The notes beneath the pieces are model-generated. The model searched no databases and had not been told where the DNA came from. It was given only the letters and a program-made list of their open reading frames with translations. Source: Prochlorococcus marinus XMU1402 (GTDB lineage Bacteria; Cyanobacteriota; Cyanobacteriia; PCC-6307; Cyanobiaceae). From it: a stretch of DNA of 64,000 bases. Of this stretch, positions 25,346-34,171 are shown one piece after another. A program made the translations under genes and the position numbers. The DNA lies in assembly GCF_017696205.1 (NCBI RefSeq), contig NZ_JAAORD010000001.1, positions 682,001-746,000 on the forward strand. The letters run 5' to 3'. Each line of letters starts with the position of its first letter. The first letter of the stretch is position 1.

Positions 25346-25616
25346 ATGGCAAAAAAAAAGAAGGAAGTTAAATAAAGATTTCGAGAAAAAAATATATTCA
25401 TCAAAAAAAAATGTTGAACTAGTTTTGGCAAAAATCTATGATATAGATGATGAAGATATACAAAAAGAATACATGACTGCTTTCAATGAAGTTGTCTACT
25501 TATATGATGTTTTAAAAGAAGCTTATGATCAACAGGGATTTAATGAAGATTCAGAAGGACTTCTGACAAATTATAAAAATTCTTTTAATCTTTTTGAATC
25601 AGAATTTGAAATTTAA
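25346..25616 (+). pseudogene. 89 aa gene split by a frameshift in an A9 tract
   Basis: ATG at 25346 starts a frame that ends after 9 codons. Just after the start codon is a run of nine A (25351-25359). Removing one A joins the ATG to a long open frame, giving MAKKRRKLNKDFEKKIYSSK followed by the clean acidic protein NVELVLAKIYDIDDEDIQ to the stop at 25616 (89 aa). The downstream frame itself has only a TTG at 25425 or a late ATG. The gene is thus frameshifted, read by polymerase slippage on the A tract, or carries a sequencing error. Its C-terminal part is an acidic helical protein of unknown function. Confidence 0.5.
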
Positions 25617-25623
25617 GATATAT

Positions 25624-25830
25624 TTATCTCTTGAAAGGTATTACTGGTACTTCAATTAATTTACCATTATTTAGATCGAATCTTTTCTTTCGCAAATTTT
25701 TTATGCAAGTTAAGTGCCTCTTCTCATTCTTACAAAATCTTTTTATTTGGTAATCAGTTAAAGAGAAGGATTTATCGCCGGATATGACTAAAACGAATAA
25801 AAATAAACACAAATTTATTGCTAATTTCAT
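25624..25830 (-). CDS. Small secreted basic protein
   Basis: A 68 aa protein with a signal peptide (MKLAINLCLFLFVLVISGDKS, cleavage near SFS|LTD) and a mature basic part with two Cys (KRFCKNEKRHLTCIKN) that may form a disulphide. It is convergent with the frameshifted 89 aa gene, 7 bp apart. No family recognised. Confidence 0.55.
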   Translation of the reverse strand: MKLAINLCLFLFVLVISGDKSFSLTDYQIKRFCKNEKRHLTCIKNLRKKRFDLNNGKLIEVPVIPFKR

Positions 25831-25872
25831 TGATTTTCTGGATACTTTAGTAACTTTGAATAAAGATTAAAT

Positions 25873-26151
25873 CTAATTACCATTATAAATGTCTATAATT
25901 TCTTTTAATTCATCTTTACTTAAGTCTGTTGAAATAAAAACTTCTTGAGCTGTTTTCCCCTTTCTTGCAATGGCTTTATATCCGTTAATAGTTTTAACCG
26001 ATAATCTTATAGTCAATTTTGATGATCTTCCTCTTGCTTGGGATATCACGGCAGGAGTTATTGTCTTGATATTTGTGTTAAGAGCTAATTTTCTCAATAT
26101 AGGAATTAAACCATCTATGTTCGTACTATGGTTTAATACTAACCTGCCCAT
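25873..26151 (-). CDS. DUF2103 family protein
   Basis: A 92 aa protein opening with MGRLVLNHSTNIDGLIPILR, followed by the strands TITPAVISQARGR, LTIRLSVKTINGYKAIARKG and QEVFIST. These match my memory of the small cyanobacterial DUF2103 family (annotated as predicted metal-binding). Length is typical. It is divergent from petN; its biochemical role is not known. Confidence 0.65.
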   Translation of the reverse strand: MGRLVLNHSTNIDGLIPILRKLALNTNIKTITPAVISQARGRSSKLTIRLSVKTINGYKAIARKGKTAQEVFISTDLSKDELKEIIDIYNGN

Positions 26152-26259
26152 TTTGTTATTCTATATTATGAAATTGTGTTTCTGAGACTTTAAATTTAGC
26201 TAAGAAATGATTAAAAATATTTGAAATTCTGTTATATTTGGTTAAATGCTTTAAATCTA

Positions 26260-26361
26260 ATGATCTTTCAACTCGGATGGGCCGCATTAGCTGCAATTTT
26301 TACTTTTTCAATTGCTATGGTTGTTTGGGGTAGAAATGGTGATGGCTCTATTGATATATGA
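26260..26361 (+). CDS. petN: Cytochrome b6-f complex subunit PetN
   Basis: A 33 aa single-span protein. The segment [14 protein letters not shown] is the invariant signature of PetN, the small subunit needed for stable cytochrome b6-f complex in thylakoids, which carries electrons from plastoquinol to plastocyanin or cytochrome c6. ATG at 26260 follows a short AT-rich leader. Its stop codon overlaps the start of a second small membrane ORF (ATGA at 26358-26361). Confidence 0.93.
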   Translation: MIFQLGWAALAAIFTFSIAMVVWGRNGDGSIDI

Positions 26362-26498
26362 TTTCACTTTTAAAATATGAATCTTTTTTAAGTAAATTTC
26401 TAATATATACATCTTTCACTTTGCTTATTTTCATAACATTTGCTGTAACTTATATAACTTATATTTCTTGGAAAGATAAAAGAAGATTGAAGCAATAG
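26358..26498 (+). CDS. 46 aa membrane protein coupled to petN
   Basis: ATG at 26358 overlaps the petN stop by 4 bp. It encodes 46 residues with one hydrophobic helix ([20 protein letters not shown]) and a basic C-terminal tail ([10 protein letters not shown]), so the C-terminus probably faces the stroma/cytoplasm. Overlap with petN implies coupled translation and co-production. It does not match the other known small photosynthetic subunits I can recall. Confidence 0.6.
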   Translation: MISLLKYESFLSKFLIYTSFTLLIFITFAVTYITYISWKDKRRLKQ

Positions 26499-26501
26499 TT
26501 T

Positions 26502-27158
26502 CTATCTTTTTATGTCTTTTTTCTTATCCTTTAATCTTAGTTCTTCAATTAATTCTTTTGCTTGTTTCAATTTGGAGATACTACTTTTGTAGATTCCAAT
26601 ATCTTTTTCTACTTTATTAGTAGGTAGGTTTAAACTTTCAAAAATATTTATGATTGCCTTATTAATTTCAGTTTCATTTTTCCCTTTTAAATCGTGGGAT
26701 TCTGAGATTAGTATATACATTCCCAAGATCAATATCCTTGAGGGATAAAGTTTAGTATCATACTTTTCTTTTAGCAATTTTAATATTTCTTCTGATGATT
26801 TATCTTTAAATTCTAATTGAGATTTTTGCGATATTTCTTTAATTTTCTTACCTTCAAAATTTGAAGAACTACATAAGGAATCAAAAAGAAGATCTAAATG
26901 TTTCTCAGGCTCGTATCCTTTCAATAATTCTTTGAAAGTTTCTGTGAGACCAATACAAAAGAGATAATCTTGTGAAAATTCACTCTGATGATTTAAAAGA
27001 TTTAGTTCAACAAGAATCTCATCAACTATTCTTTTGTATAAAGCTGGAATAATGTAAGGAAATTGTTCATGGAATAACTTCTTGCTATCTGAAACAGTCA
27101 ATTTTTCTTTCAATTTTTTATATGTAAACCTTAATAAGGTTAGCGTATGTTGACTCAA
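26502..27158 (-). CDS. thf1: Thf1/Psb29, photosystem II biogenesis protein
   Basis: A 218 aa helical protein. [47 protein letters not shown] and the charged C-terminal coiled coil match the Thf1/Psb29 (Psp29) family. In cyanobacteria and plants this protein is needed for photosystem II repair and for normal levels of thylakoid FtsH proteases. Here ftsH and clpP lie directly next to it, on the other side of a 35-bp divergent promoter region. Confidence 0.85.
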   Translation of the reverse strand: MSQHTLTLLRFTYKKLKEKLTVSDSKKLFHEQFPYIIPALYKRIVDEILVELNLLNHQSEFSQDYLFCIGLTETFKELLKGYEPEKHLDLLFDSLCSSSNFEGKKIKEISQKSQLEFKDKSSEEILKLLKEKYDTKLYPSRILILGMYILISESHDLKGKNETEINKAIINIFESLNLPTNKVEKDIGIYKSSISKLKQAKELIEELRLKDKKKDIKR

Positions 27159-27193
27159 TATCGTTAATATCTAATAAACAGATAAATATTATT

Positions 27194-27778
27194 ATGATCC
27201 CTTTAGTTTTAGAAGATTCTGGTGGCACTGAAAGAGTCTTTGATATTTATTCGAGACTTTTAAGAGAGAGAATAATCTTTTTGGGAGAACAAGTTACTAG
27301 CGAAACTGCTAATAGAATTGTCGCTCAATTGCTTTTCCTTGAAGCAGAAGATCCAGATAAAGATATTTATATGTATATCCATTCTCCAGGAGGATCTGTA
27401 TACGATGGCTTAGGTATATTTGATACAATGCAACATGTTAAACCTGATATCCATACTGTTTGTGTGGGTTTAGCCGCAAGTATGGGTGCATTTTTGTTAG
27501 CTGCAGGTACTAAAGGTAAAAGAAGTAGCCTTAGACATTCAAGAATAATGATTCATCAACCGCTTGGTGGCGCTAGAGGCCAAGCAAGTGACATAAGAAT
27601 TCAAGCAGATGAAATTTTATTTTTAAAAGAACGTCTTAATACCGAATTATCAGAAAGAACCGGTAAAGATTATGAAACCATAAAAGCAGATACTGATAGA
27701 GATTTCTACATGTCTCCAAAAGAGGCAGTTGATTATGGATTAATAGATTTGGTTTTAGATAAGAAACCTAAAATTTAG
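27194..27778 (+). CDS. clpP: ATP-dependent Clp protease proteolytic subunit
   Basis: A 194 aa serine protease with the catalytic Ser96 in GLAASMGAF and His121 in MIHQPLGGA. The segments [12 protein letters not shown] and the C-terminal [12 protein letters not shown] are standard. Cyanobacteria carry several ClpP/ClpR paralogues; this one keeps the catalytic residues, so it is a ClpP rather than a ClpR. It converges with ftsH, overlapping its end by 4 bp. Confidence 0.95.
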   Translation: MIPLVLEDSGGTERVFDIYSRLLRERIIFLGEQVTSETANRIVAQLLFLEAEDPDKDIYMYIHSPGGSVYDGLGIFDTMQHVKPDIHTVCVGLAASMGAFLLAAGTKGKRSSLRHSRIMIHQPLGGARGQASDIRIQADEILFLKERLNTELSERTGKDYETIKADTDRDFYMSPKEAVDYGLIDLVLDKKPKI

Positions 27779-29688
27779 TTTAAAAGTTGTGGAGTTCTCT
27801 CTTTTTTAGGGATGTCAGTGAATTGAGAAAGTATGCTCACAAATTCATCACCATCTAATGTCTCTTTTTCTATTAATAAATCGACAATTTTATCCATTGC
27901 CTCTCTATTTTTGCTGACTATAGAATAAGTTTCTTTATAACATTCCTTTACCATCACTCTTACACTTTCATCGATTTGTTTTGATATAGAATCAGAAACT
28001 TCACTTCTAGTCATTAAATCTCTACCAACAAAAACTTCTTGATTTCCTGTTTCTAAAGCTATAGGCCCTAAATTGCTCATTCCAAATCTAGTAACCATTT
28101 GACGTGCCATTGAAGCAACTTGTTGAAAATCACCACCGGCACCTGTTGTAATTTCGCCTTCTCCAAAAACAACATCCTCAGCTGCTCTTCCTCCTAATGC
28201 ACCCATTATTCTGGCTTTTAGTTGTGCTCTACTAACTAGGGTTTGCTCATCGTCTGGAGTAAACCAAGTTAAACCTTTAGCTTGACCTCTAGGGATGACA
28301 GTTACTTTTTGAACAGGATCATGAGCTTTAACTAGTGAACCGATAAGAGCATGACCAACTTCATGGTACGCAATTAATCTTTTACTTCTCCCATCTGTTA
28401 ATGGTGATCCCTCCATTCCGGCTACAATCCTATCAACAGAATCATCAATTTCAGAAATACTAATCGAGTCTTTTCTTCTCCTTGCAGTTAGGATCGCTGC
28501 TTCATTTAGTAAATTTGCTAAATCTGCTCCGGTAAATCCAGGAGTTCTTCTTGCGATACTTTCGAGTGTTAGATCTTCTTGGAGCTTTTTATTTCTTGCA
28601 TGAACTTCAAGTATAGATAATCTACCTTTAATATCTGGAGCATCTACCGTTACTTGCCTGTCGAATCTACCAGGTCTCATTAAAGCTGAATCTAAAACAT
28701 CAGGTCTGTTTGTCGCTGCAATTATAATGATACCGCTGTTACCTTCGAATCCATCCATTTCGGTGAGTAATTGGTTTAGAGTCTGTTCCCTCTCATCATT
28801 ACCTCCTCCAATACCTGCGCCTCTTTGTCTTCCAACAGCATCAATTTCGTCAATAAATATTAAACAAGGACTATTTTCTTTGGCTCTCTTAAAAAGGTCT
28901 CTTACTCTACTTGCACCAACACCAACAAACATCTCAACAAATTCAGAGCCTGATAAAGAAAAAAATGGAACACCTGCTTCACCTGCTATCGCTTTAGCTA
29001 AAAGTGTTTTACCAGTACCTGGGGGGCCAACTAATAGGACTCCCTTAGGAATTCTTGCCCCGACAGAAGTAAATTTTTCTGGCTTTTTTAAAAAAGTAAC
29101 AACTTCCTGCAAATCCTGTTTAGCTTCGTTAACTCCTGCTACATCATCAAAAACTACTCCCGTTTCTGCTTCCATTGCAAATCTTGCCTTTGTCTTTCCA
29201 AACTGCATGGCTTGCCCAGGACCTCCTGGCATGCCACTTGATCTTCTAGCTAATAAAATTAAACCGCCTATTAAAATGGCTGGGAAAAGTAAATTACCCA
29301 AAATTCCTAATCCAGCTGGTGCAGTCTTAACAGGATGTACATCAAAACTGATTCCCTCATTTTTTAAATTATTTATCAGTTCAGGAGTAAGGCCTGGGAG
29401 ATCAACTCTTAATCTTTGAACTTTATTGTCTAAGTCTGAATCTATTGTCTCTACTACTGCATTTCTACCGCCATCATAAATATCGACTGATGTTACCCTT
29501 CCTGAGTTAATGTAATCTAAAAATCTTCCATAACTAACTCTAGCTACCGCAGAATTTCTAGGAGCAACGGTTGTTCCATTTGATTTAAGTGAATCAACAT
29601 TACTAGATGATAAGAATTGGTAAGAAAGCCCTATTACTAAAACTATAGGTAATGCCCATAAAATTAATGTTTTGATTTTTGGATTCAT
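27775..29688 (-). CDS. ftsH: FtsH membrane AAA+ metalloprotease
   Basis: A 637 aa protease: a membrane segment at about 8-26, a lumenal domain, a second segment at about 128-147, then the AAA+ module with Walker A GPPGTGKT (221-228), LIFIDEID, the SRH region ([17 protein letters not shown]) and the zinc site HEVGH (442-446). FtsH complexes remove photodamaged D1 from photosystem II. It is convergent with clpP and near thf1. Confidence 0.96.
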   Translation of the reverse strand: MNPKIKTLILWALPIVLVIGLSYQFLSSSNVDSLKSNGTTVAPRNSAVARVSYGRFLDYINSGRVTSVDIYDGGRNAVVETIDSDLDNKVQRLRVDLPGLTPELINNLKNEGISFDVHPVKTAPAGLGILGNLLFPAILIGGLILLARRSSGMPGGPGQAMQFGKTKARFAMEAETGVVFDDVAGVNEAKQDLQEVVTFLKKPEKFTSVGARIPKGVLLVGPPGTGKTLLAKAIAGEAGVPFFSLSGSEFVEMFVGVGASRVRDLFKRAKENSPCLIFIDEIDAVGRQRGAGIGGGNDEREQTLNQLLTEMDGFEGNSGIIIIAATNRPDVLDSALMRPGRFDRQVTVDAPDIKGRLSILEVHARNKKLQEDLTLESIARRTPGFTGADLANLLNEAAILTARRRKDSISISEIDDSVDRIVAGMEGSPLTDGRSKRLIAYHEVGHALIGSLVKAHDPVQKVTVIPRGQAKGLTWFTPDDEQTLVSRAQLKARIMGALGGRAAEDVVFGEGEITTGAGGDFQQVASMARQMVTRFGMSNLGPIALETGNQEVFVGRDLMTRSEVSDSISKQIDESVRVMVKECYKETYSIVSKNREAMDKIVDLLIEKETLDGDEFVSILSQFTDIPKKERTPQLLN

Positions 29689-29795
29689 TAATTTGTTAAA
29701 AGTTAATTAATAGATTCTAGACTGAATCAATGCATTTCGTTGATATTTTCTTTAACTTTGTGCTTATATTACTCTTGTTACTATTAGATTTATTT

Positions 29796-30005
29796 ATGAA
29801 ATTTGTGATCAAAGATAAGGTTAAGTTGATTGCCCCAGTCTCTTTCCTAAAGACTTCTGATAATATGCCAATGCTAAGACCTCCTGATCTAGTCGCAATT
29901 GATGAAGTTGGGGAAATCTTATCAATAAAATCTCCTGAAACTGTTGAAGTAATGTTTAGAAGAGGTTCCTTTTTAATAGATATTGATAAGATTGAAAAAG
30001 TTTAA
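29796..30005 (+). CDS. sipA: SipA-like regulator (DUF3148), NblS-interacting
   Basis: A 69 aa SH3-like beta-barrel protein. SFLKTSDNMPMLRPPDL and the later VMFRRGSFLIDIDKIE match SipA (DUF3148), which binds the sensor kinase NblS and modulates high-light and nutrient-stress signalling. An upstream ATG at 29730 would add a hydrophobic stretch (FVLILLLLLLDLF) unlike the family; ATG at 29796 (MKFVIKDKVKLIAP) gives the usual start, so it is used. Confidence 0.75.
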   Translation: MKFVIKDKVKLIAPVSFLKTSDNMPMLRPPDLVAIDEVGEILSIKSPETVEVMFRRGSFLIDIDKIEKV

Positions 30006-30007
30006 TA

Positions 30008-31225
30008 TTAAAAGTATTTCTGCCATCTTTTTTTAATTTCAGAAATATTTTTTTTATTTCCAGAAATACTCAAATAAGGTTTTGAAAAATACTTATTTAT
30101 CAAATTAAAAATATCTAATGCAGATATTTCATCTATCTTAGAATTAAAATCAATTTTCGAAATAGGTTGTATTCCATAGCTAATCAATTGAATCTCTCGT
30201 TGTAAGATTTCATCTAAAGATTGATTGCCTAAAAGGAAAGAACCCTTTAATTTTTCTTTAGCTAAAAGAATTTCAGAATCCATTAGCTTGTTTAAAAGTA
30301 AATTTTTCCATAACGACGATAAAAGTTCAAAAGCCAAAATTGCATTTTTATTTGATACTGATAAATAAACTAAAAAAGGAGCATTCCCATTTCTGACAGG
30401 ATTAAAAACTCCTAGATCGTAAGTGATGCCATTTTTTTCTCTGAAAAGTTTAAATAAAGCAGCGCTCATTCCATAGGATAAATGTGACTCAAAAACCTTA
30501 AGTGGCAAGTATTCTATACTTTTACAAGAGCAGGTTTGATTTCCTATAATTATTATTGTTTGGTTTGAATCATTGCTTATGTAATCAAATCTATTTAGAG
30601 ACTCTGAATGATTACTTATAGCCCCTGACTTTTCTAATTGAATAGTTTGATCTGATTTGTCCAAAGTTTCTCCGTTTATTTCTAAGTTGTTCGAAATTAT
30701 ATACTTTTCTCTTTCATTAAAATTTTTAAACTCACATAAAATATCGTTGTAGGTTATTTTTGCGACATCATTTGCATTACCAATTGTATTAAAAGCATAA
30801 GGATGATTTGAATAAACAATTTTTTTCCATTTCTCGAAACATATATTGAATGGATTTTCTCTATCTTTTTTAATCAAATTAATAGTGGAATTTTTCACTT
30901 TTTGAAATTCAATTTCAGATAAAGTTGGCTTATTAATTATTAAGTCCAATAAAGGGAGTAATTTGCTGAAATGTTCATTTAGGGATTTGATGCTTATAGA
31001 GATACCATCTTCAAATACTTCCTGATTTAACTCTGCACCATAGGATTCAATATATTCTGATAGCTCAAAATTATCAAAACCATCACATCCTCGAGTAAGT
31101 AATGAAGAAAGAATCTTGTTAATACCTTTTTTATTAATAACATCCATATCGCTGCCACCTTTAATCCATATTGAAGCAATTGAAAAATTTCTTTTTTTAT
31201 TATTTAAAAAATATCTTTTAATCAT
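30008..31225 (-). CDS. M16-family peptidase homologue, non-catalytic partner
   Basis: A 405 aa M16 (pitrilysin/processing-peptidase) fold protein. The HxxEH zinc motif is missing: the corresponding region reads GINKILSSLLTRG. The C-terminal half keeps the substrate-binding Arg-Tyr region (LFREKNGITYDLG). Pairs of an active and an inactive M16 protein form heterodimers in bacteria; the active partner is the upstream gene, with a 4-bp ATGA overlap. Substrate unknown. Confidence 0.82.
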   Translation of the reverse strand: MIKRYFLNNKKRNFSIASIWIKGGSDMDVINKKGINKILSSLLTRGCDGFDNFELSEYIESYGAELNQEVFEDGISISIKSLNEHFSKLLPLLDLIINKPTLSEIEFQKVKNSTINLIKKDRENPFNICFEKWKKIVYSNHPYAFNTIGNANDVAKITYNDILCEFKNFNEREKYIISNNLEINGETLDKSDQTIQLEKSGAISNHSESLNRFDYISNDSNQTIIIIGNQTCSCKSIEYLPLKVFESHLSYGMSAALFKLFREKNGITYDLGVFNPVRNGNAPFLVYLSVSNKNAILAFELLSSLWKNLLLNKLMDSEILLAKEKLKGSFLLGNQSLDEILQREIQLISYGIQPISKIDFNSKIDEISALDIFNLINKYFSKPYLSISGNKKNISEIKKRWQKYF

Positions 31226-32484
31226 TTACTAGGTTGTGCAATTAGGGTGAATTTATCTCCGCGGATAATGTTGGTAATTTCTTTGAAATTACTTAAATCA
31301 TTCCAATATTTTAAATAGCTTTCTAACTTGTTGATTGATGATTCTCTCCCCCAAAGAAGTTCATTCCCAAAGAATGAAGAAAGTTGTGTGGATGTTTCTA
31401 AATTAAAAAGATAATTGCTTTTTACAATATTTACTGCTTTTCTTATTTCCTCCAAAGTTAAAATATTGTCTAATGTGATTTCATCAATTGTTTTATTAAT
31501 TTTGTCTTCTACTAAATAAGTATCTTTACTTTCACAACTTGCTTCTAAGATGAATAACCCGCCAAGTTCACCAGGATTTACATCAACATATACAGATTCA
31601 ACAAGATTATTTTTTTCTTTTAAAATTTTAACTAATCTGCTGTTTCTTCCCACAGAGAGTATTGATGCAAGGATTTCTAGTCCAATAATATTTTTTTGGT
31701 CTCTTAGATTTGGGATAAACCATGTCATAAATATTCTTGAAAATTCCAAATTTTTAAATTTAATTTCCTCTCTACCATTCCTAATTTTAAGGGGAGGGTT
31801 ATTTTCTAAATTGATTGAATTTGTATCCTTAAGGGTTGGATTTTTATTTATTCCAGAAAGATCACTTTTTTCAAAAATATTATAAATATCTCCTGAAAGA
31901 TTGCCCGCAATTGCCACACAAATATTTTCGCAATTATAGTGTTTGAGATGAAATTTCCTTAGATCATTAATATCTAATCTATTAATACTTTGTTCAGTAC
32001 CTAGTATCGAGTTGCCATAACTAGAACCTTGCCAAACCCTTTTTAAAAAGTAATTAAATAATTTTTCTTCCGGCTGATCATTTTGTTGTTTTATTTCATC
32101 AATTACTACCCCTTTTTCTTTTTTAAATTCATCGGTATTAAAATTTGGAGAAACAACAATATTTGTCAAAAGCGCTAACGATTCTTTAAAGTTAATTGGT
32201 GGAATAAGCACATGGTAATGAACATCGTCATAACCTGTTGAGGCATTACTTAATCCTCCTAGTGATTCAATTTTATGATCAAATTCACCTGGCATAAGTT
32301 TGTTAGTGCCCTTAAAAATCATATGTTCTAGAAAATGAGCAGTGCCATTTTTATCAACTTCCTCAAAGGAAGAACCTGCTTTGCACCAAATATCAATGCT
32401 TATAAGTGGCAAATCTTTATTATCCACAAATACACATCTAGTTTTGCTTGAATGGATATAGTAGTTAACTTCTCCTACATTCAT
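31222..32484 (-). CDS. M16-family zinc peptidase, catalytic
   Basis: A 420 aa peptidase with the inverted zinc motif HFLEH (residues 50-54) in GTAHFLEHMIFKGT, and the downstream Glu region (KGVVIDEIKQQNDQPEE) that completes the site. The early part KAGSSFEEVDKNGTAH is the classic M16 start. It is translationally coupled to the non-catalytic partner and divergent from pcyA (41 bp). Confidence 0.9.
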   Translation of the reverse strand: MNVGEVNYYIHSSKTRCVFVDNKDLPLISIDIWCKAGSSFEEVDKNGTAHFLEHMIFKGTNKLMPGEFDHKIESLGGLSNASTGYDDVHYHVLIPPINFKESLALLTNIVVSPNFNTDEFKKEKGVVIDEIKQQNDQPEEKLFNYFLKRVWQGSSYGNSILGTEQSINRLDINDLRKFHLKHYNCENICVAIAGNLSGDIYNIFEKSDLSGINKNPTLKDTNSINLENNPPLKIRNGREEIKFKNLEFSRIFMTWFIPNLRDQKNIIGLEILASILSVGRNSRLVKILKEKNNLVESVYVDVNPGELGGLFILEASCESKDTYLVEDKINKTIDEITLDNILTLEEIRKAVNIVKSNYLFNLETSTQLSSFFGNELLWGRESSINKLESYLKYWNDLSNFKEITNIIRGDKFTLIAQPSK

Positions 32485-32525
32485 TTAAATTTTCTCTTTA
32501 AACTCTATTTTGGTTCTTTTTACTC

Positions 32526-33251
32526 TTGTTGTCTGAATCTTTAACTAAAACTAAATTAACGGACCCTCTTATTTTGGACTTATTACAAAATATTAGAGAG
32601 CATAGGTCAATGCTTGATAACCTTCAGACTTTAAAGGTAGATCCAAATCTTAATAATATAGTATCGAACGAAATTGGTAGGGAGCTGATTATTGAAAACG
32701 AATTTCATAAAGCAAAAGGTTTTAGAAAATTACATATAGAAGTAGCGGAATTTTCTAAAAATCTTAAAATTTTACACTGCGTTTTTTTCCCTGATCCTAA
32801 ATTTGATATCCCAATTTTCGGAATGGATTTAGTAAAAATAAATGATGTTGTGTCTGCTGCAATTGTTGATTTATCTCCTGCATCTAAAAATCAAGGTTTG
32901 AAATATGAAGAACTTCTCAATGAAGTTGATAAAAGCTCCTTCACATCATTAAGAGAAATCCCTAACTGGGGGGAGATTTTTTCTAAGAATGTATTTTTTG
33001 CATCTCTAAAAAGTAAATCTGAAAAAAATGATTTTTGCAGAGTTGTTGATCAATACCTTTCTATTTTGATCAAATTAAGTAAGAAAGCCACACCTGAATT
33101 TAAAGAAGAAATTATTAAAGAGAGAGTAGATTACCAAAAGAATTATTGTGTGCAACAAATGAAAAATGAGAAGACTAGTATGGTTCTTTTAAAATATTTT
33201 GATGAAAAATGGGTCAATAACTATATCAAAAAAGTACTCTTCGATTTTTAA
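32526..33251 (+). CDS. pcyA: Phycocyanobilin:ferredoxin oxidoreductase
   Basis: A 241 aa ferredoxin-dependent bilin reductase. The segments [32 protein letters not shown] and IVDLSPASK are typical of PcyA, which reduces biliverdin IXalpha to phycocyanobilin in two steps. Prochlorococcus has no phycobilisomes, so the product may serve residual phycoerythrin or another chromophore role. Translation starts at TTG 32526; the stop overlaps the ATG of the next gene (TAATG), suggesting a shared transcript with the exporter genes. Confidence 0.92.
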   Translation: MLSESLTKTKLTDPLILDLLQNIREHRSMLDNLQTLKVDPNLNNIVSNEIGRELIIENEFHKAKGFRKLHIEVAEFSKNLKILHCVFFPDPKFDIPIFGMDLVKINDVVSAAIVDLSPASKNQGLKYEELLNEVDKSSFTSLREIPNWGEIFSKNVFFASLKSKSEKNDFCRVVDQYLSILIKLSKKATPEFKEEIIKERVDYQKNYCVQQMKNEKTSMVLLKYFDEKWVNNYIKKVLFDF

Positions 33252-34171
33252 TGAAATTAAAAATATTCAAAAATTTAATTGTTTATCTATTATTGTTTGT
33301 ACCTTTATCTATTGGACTTATTGCCTGTTCTAGTTCTAGCAATAGTAAATCTAAATCCAAATTAAAAGAGGAAATTAATGCAGATTTCATTCCAACTGTA
33401 ACAGCTGTTGCCGCGCTGGGGAGACTTTCGCCTTCTGGAGAGATTAGGCAACTAGCAGCTCCGATAAGTCAATTTGGCTCGTCTCCTCGAATAGTTGAAA
33501 TTTTAGTAAATGAGGGAGATTTCGTAAATAAAGATGATATTTTGGCAATTTTTGAAAATAGAGAAAAGTTGATTTCTGATCTACAAAGGAATGAAGAACT
33601 TATTAATACAATTAACGATGAAATTGCCCTAAAGAAAGATCAAATTCAAAGGTATGAACTGGCTTTGAGCAAAGATGCATATTCATTTGTACAGTTTTCG
33701 CAAAGAAAAGATGAATTATTAAAGTTGCAAAAACAAAAAATAAACCTTGTAGGGGATCAAAAAAATATCAAGATAGATCTTTTTAATTCAAAATTAAGGA
33801 GCCCAATTGATGGTTTTATACTTGGGATAAATACGAGAGTAGGTGAGAGGCCAATGAATGAAGGGATACTAGATATTGGTTCCAGTCAAAAGATGGAAGC
33901 TATAATAGAGGTTTATGAATCTGATATCGATAGAGTCTTCATCTCTCAGAATGTCCAATTGAGCAGTGAGAATGGAGGTTTTCAAAAAAATCTCAAAGGG
34001 AAGGTAATTAGGATAAGTCCTCAGGTTAAACAAAGAAAAGTTTTTTCTACTGATCCAACGGGTGATGCTGATTCACGCATTATCGAGGTTCTGGTGAAGC
34101 TAGATCAAGACTCTATAGATACTGTACAAAATTATGCAGGAATGAAAGTGATTGCAAAATTTATTCCCTAA
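33251..34171 (+). CDS. devB: DevB-like membrane-fusion protein (lipoprotein) of an ABC exporter
   Basis: A 306 aa HlyD/DevB-type membrane-fusion protein. A lipobox (LIAC, Cys26) precedes a Ser/Lys linker; then come a lipoyl-like half motif (SPRIVEILVNEGDFVNKDD), a coiled coil (about 105-165) and the second lipoyl half (KLRSPIDGFILGI). It bridges the inner-membrane pump to the envelope. With the next two genes it forms the DevBCA exporter set, which in filamentous relatives moves glycolipids; the substrate in a unicell is unknown. Confidence 0.85.
   Translation: MKLKIFKNLIVYLLLFVPLSIGLIACSSSSNSKSKSKLKEEINADFIPTVTAVAALGRLSPSGEIRQLAAPISQFGSSPRIVEILVNEGDFVNKDDILAIFENREKLISDLQRNEELINTINDEIALKKDQIQRYELALSKDAYSFVQFSQRKDELLKLQKQKINLVGDQKNIKIDLFNSKLRSPIDGFILGINTRVGERPMNEGILDIGSSQKMEAIIEVYESDIDRVFISQNVQLSSENGGFQKNLKGKVIRISPQVKQRKVFSTDPTGDADSRIIEVLVKLDQDSIDTVQNYAGMKVIAKFIP

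Noticed and set aside
28727-29419. 230-codon plus-strand ORF opposite ftsH
   Set aside because: It is fully inside a strongly conserved ftsH coding region and its Pro/Ser/Leu-rich sequence is the usual shadow of an AAA+ gene.
29730-29795. Hydrophobic 22-codon N-terminal extension of sipA
   Set aside because: SipA proteins are small and soluble; ATG at 29796 restores the family length and start.
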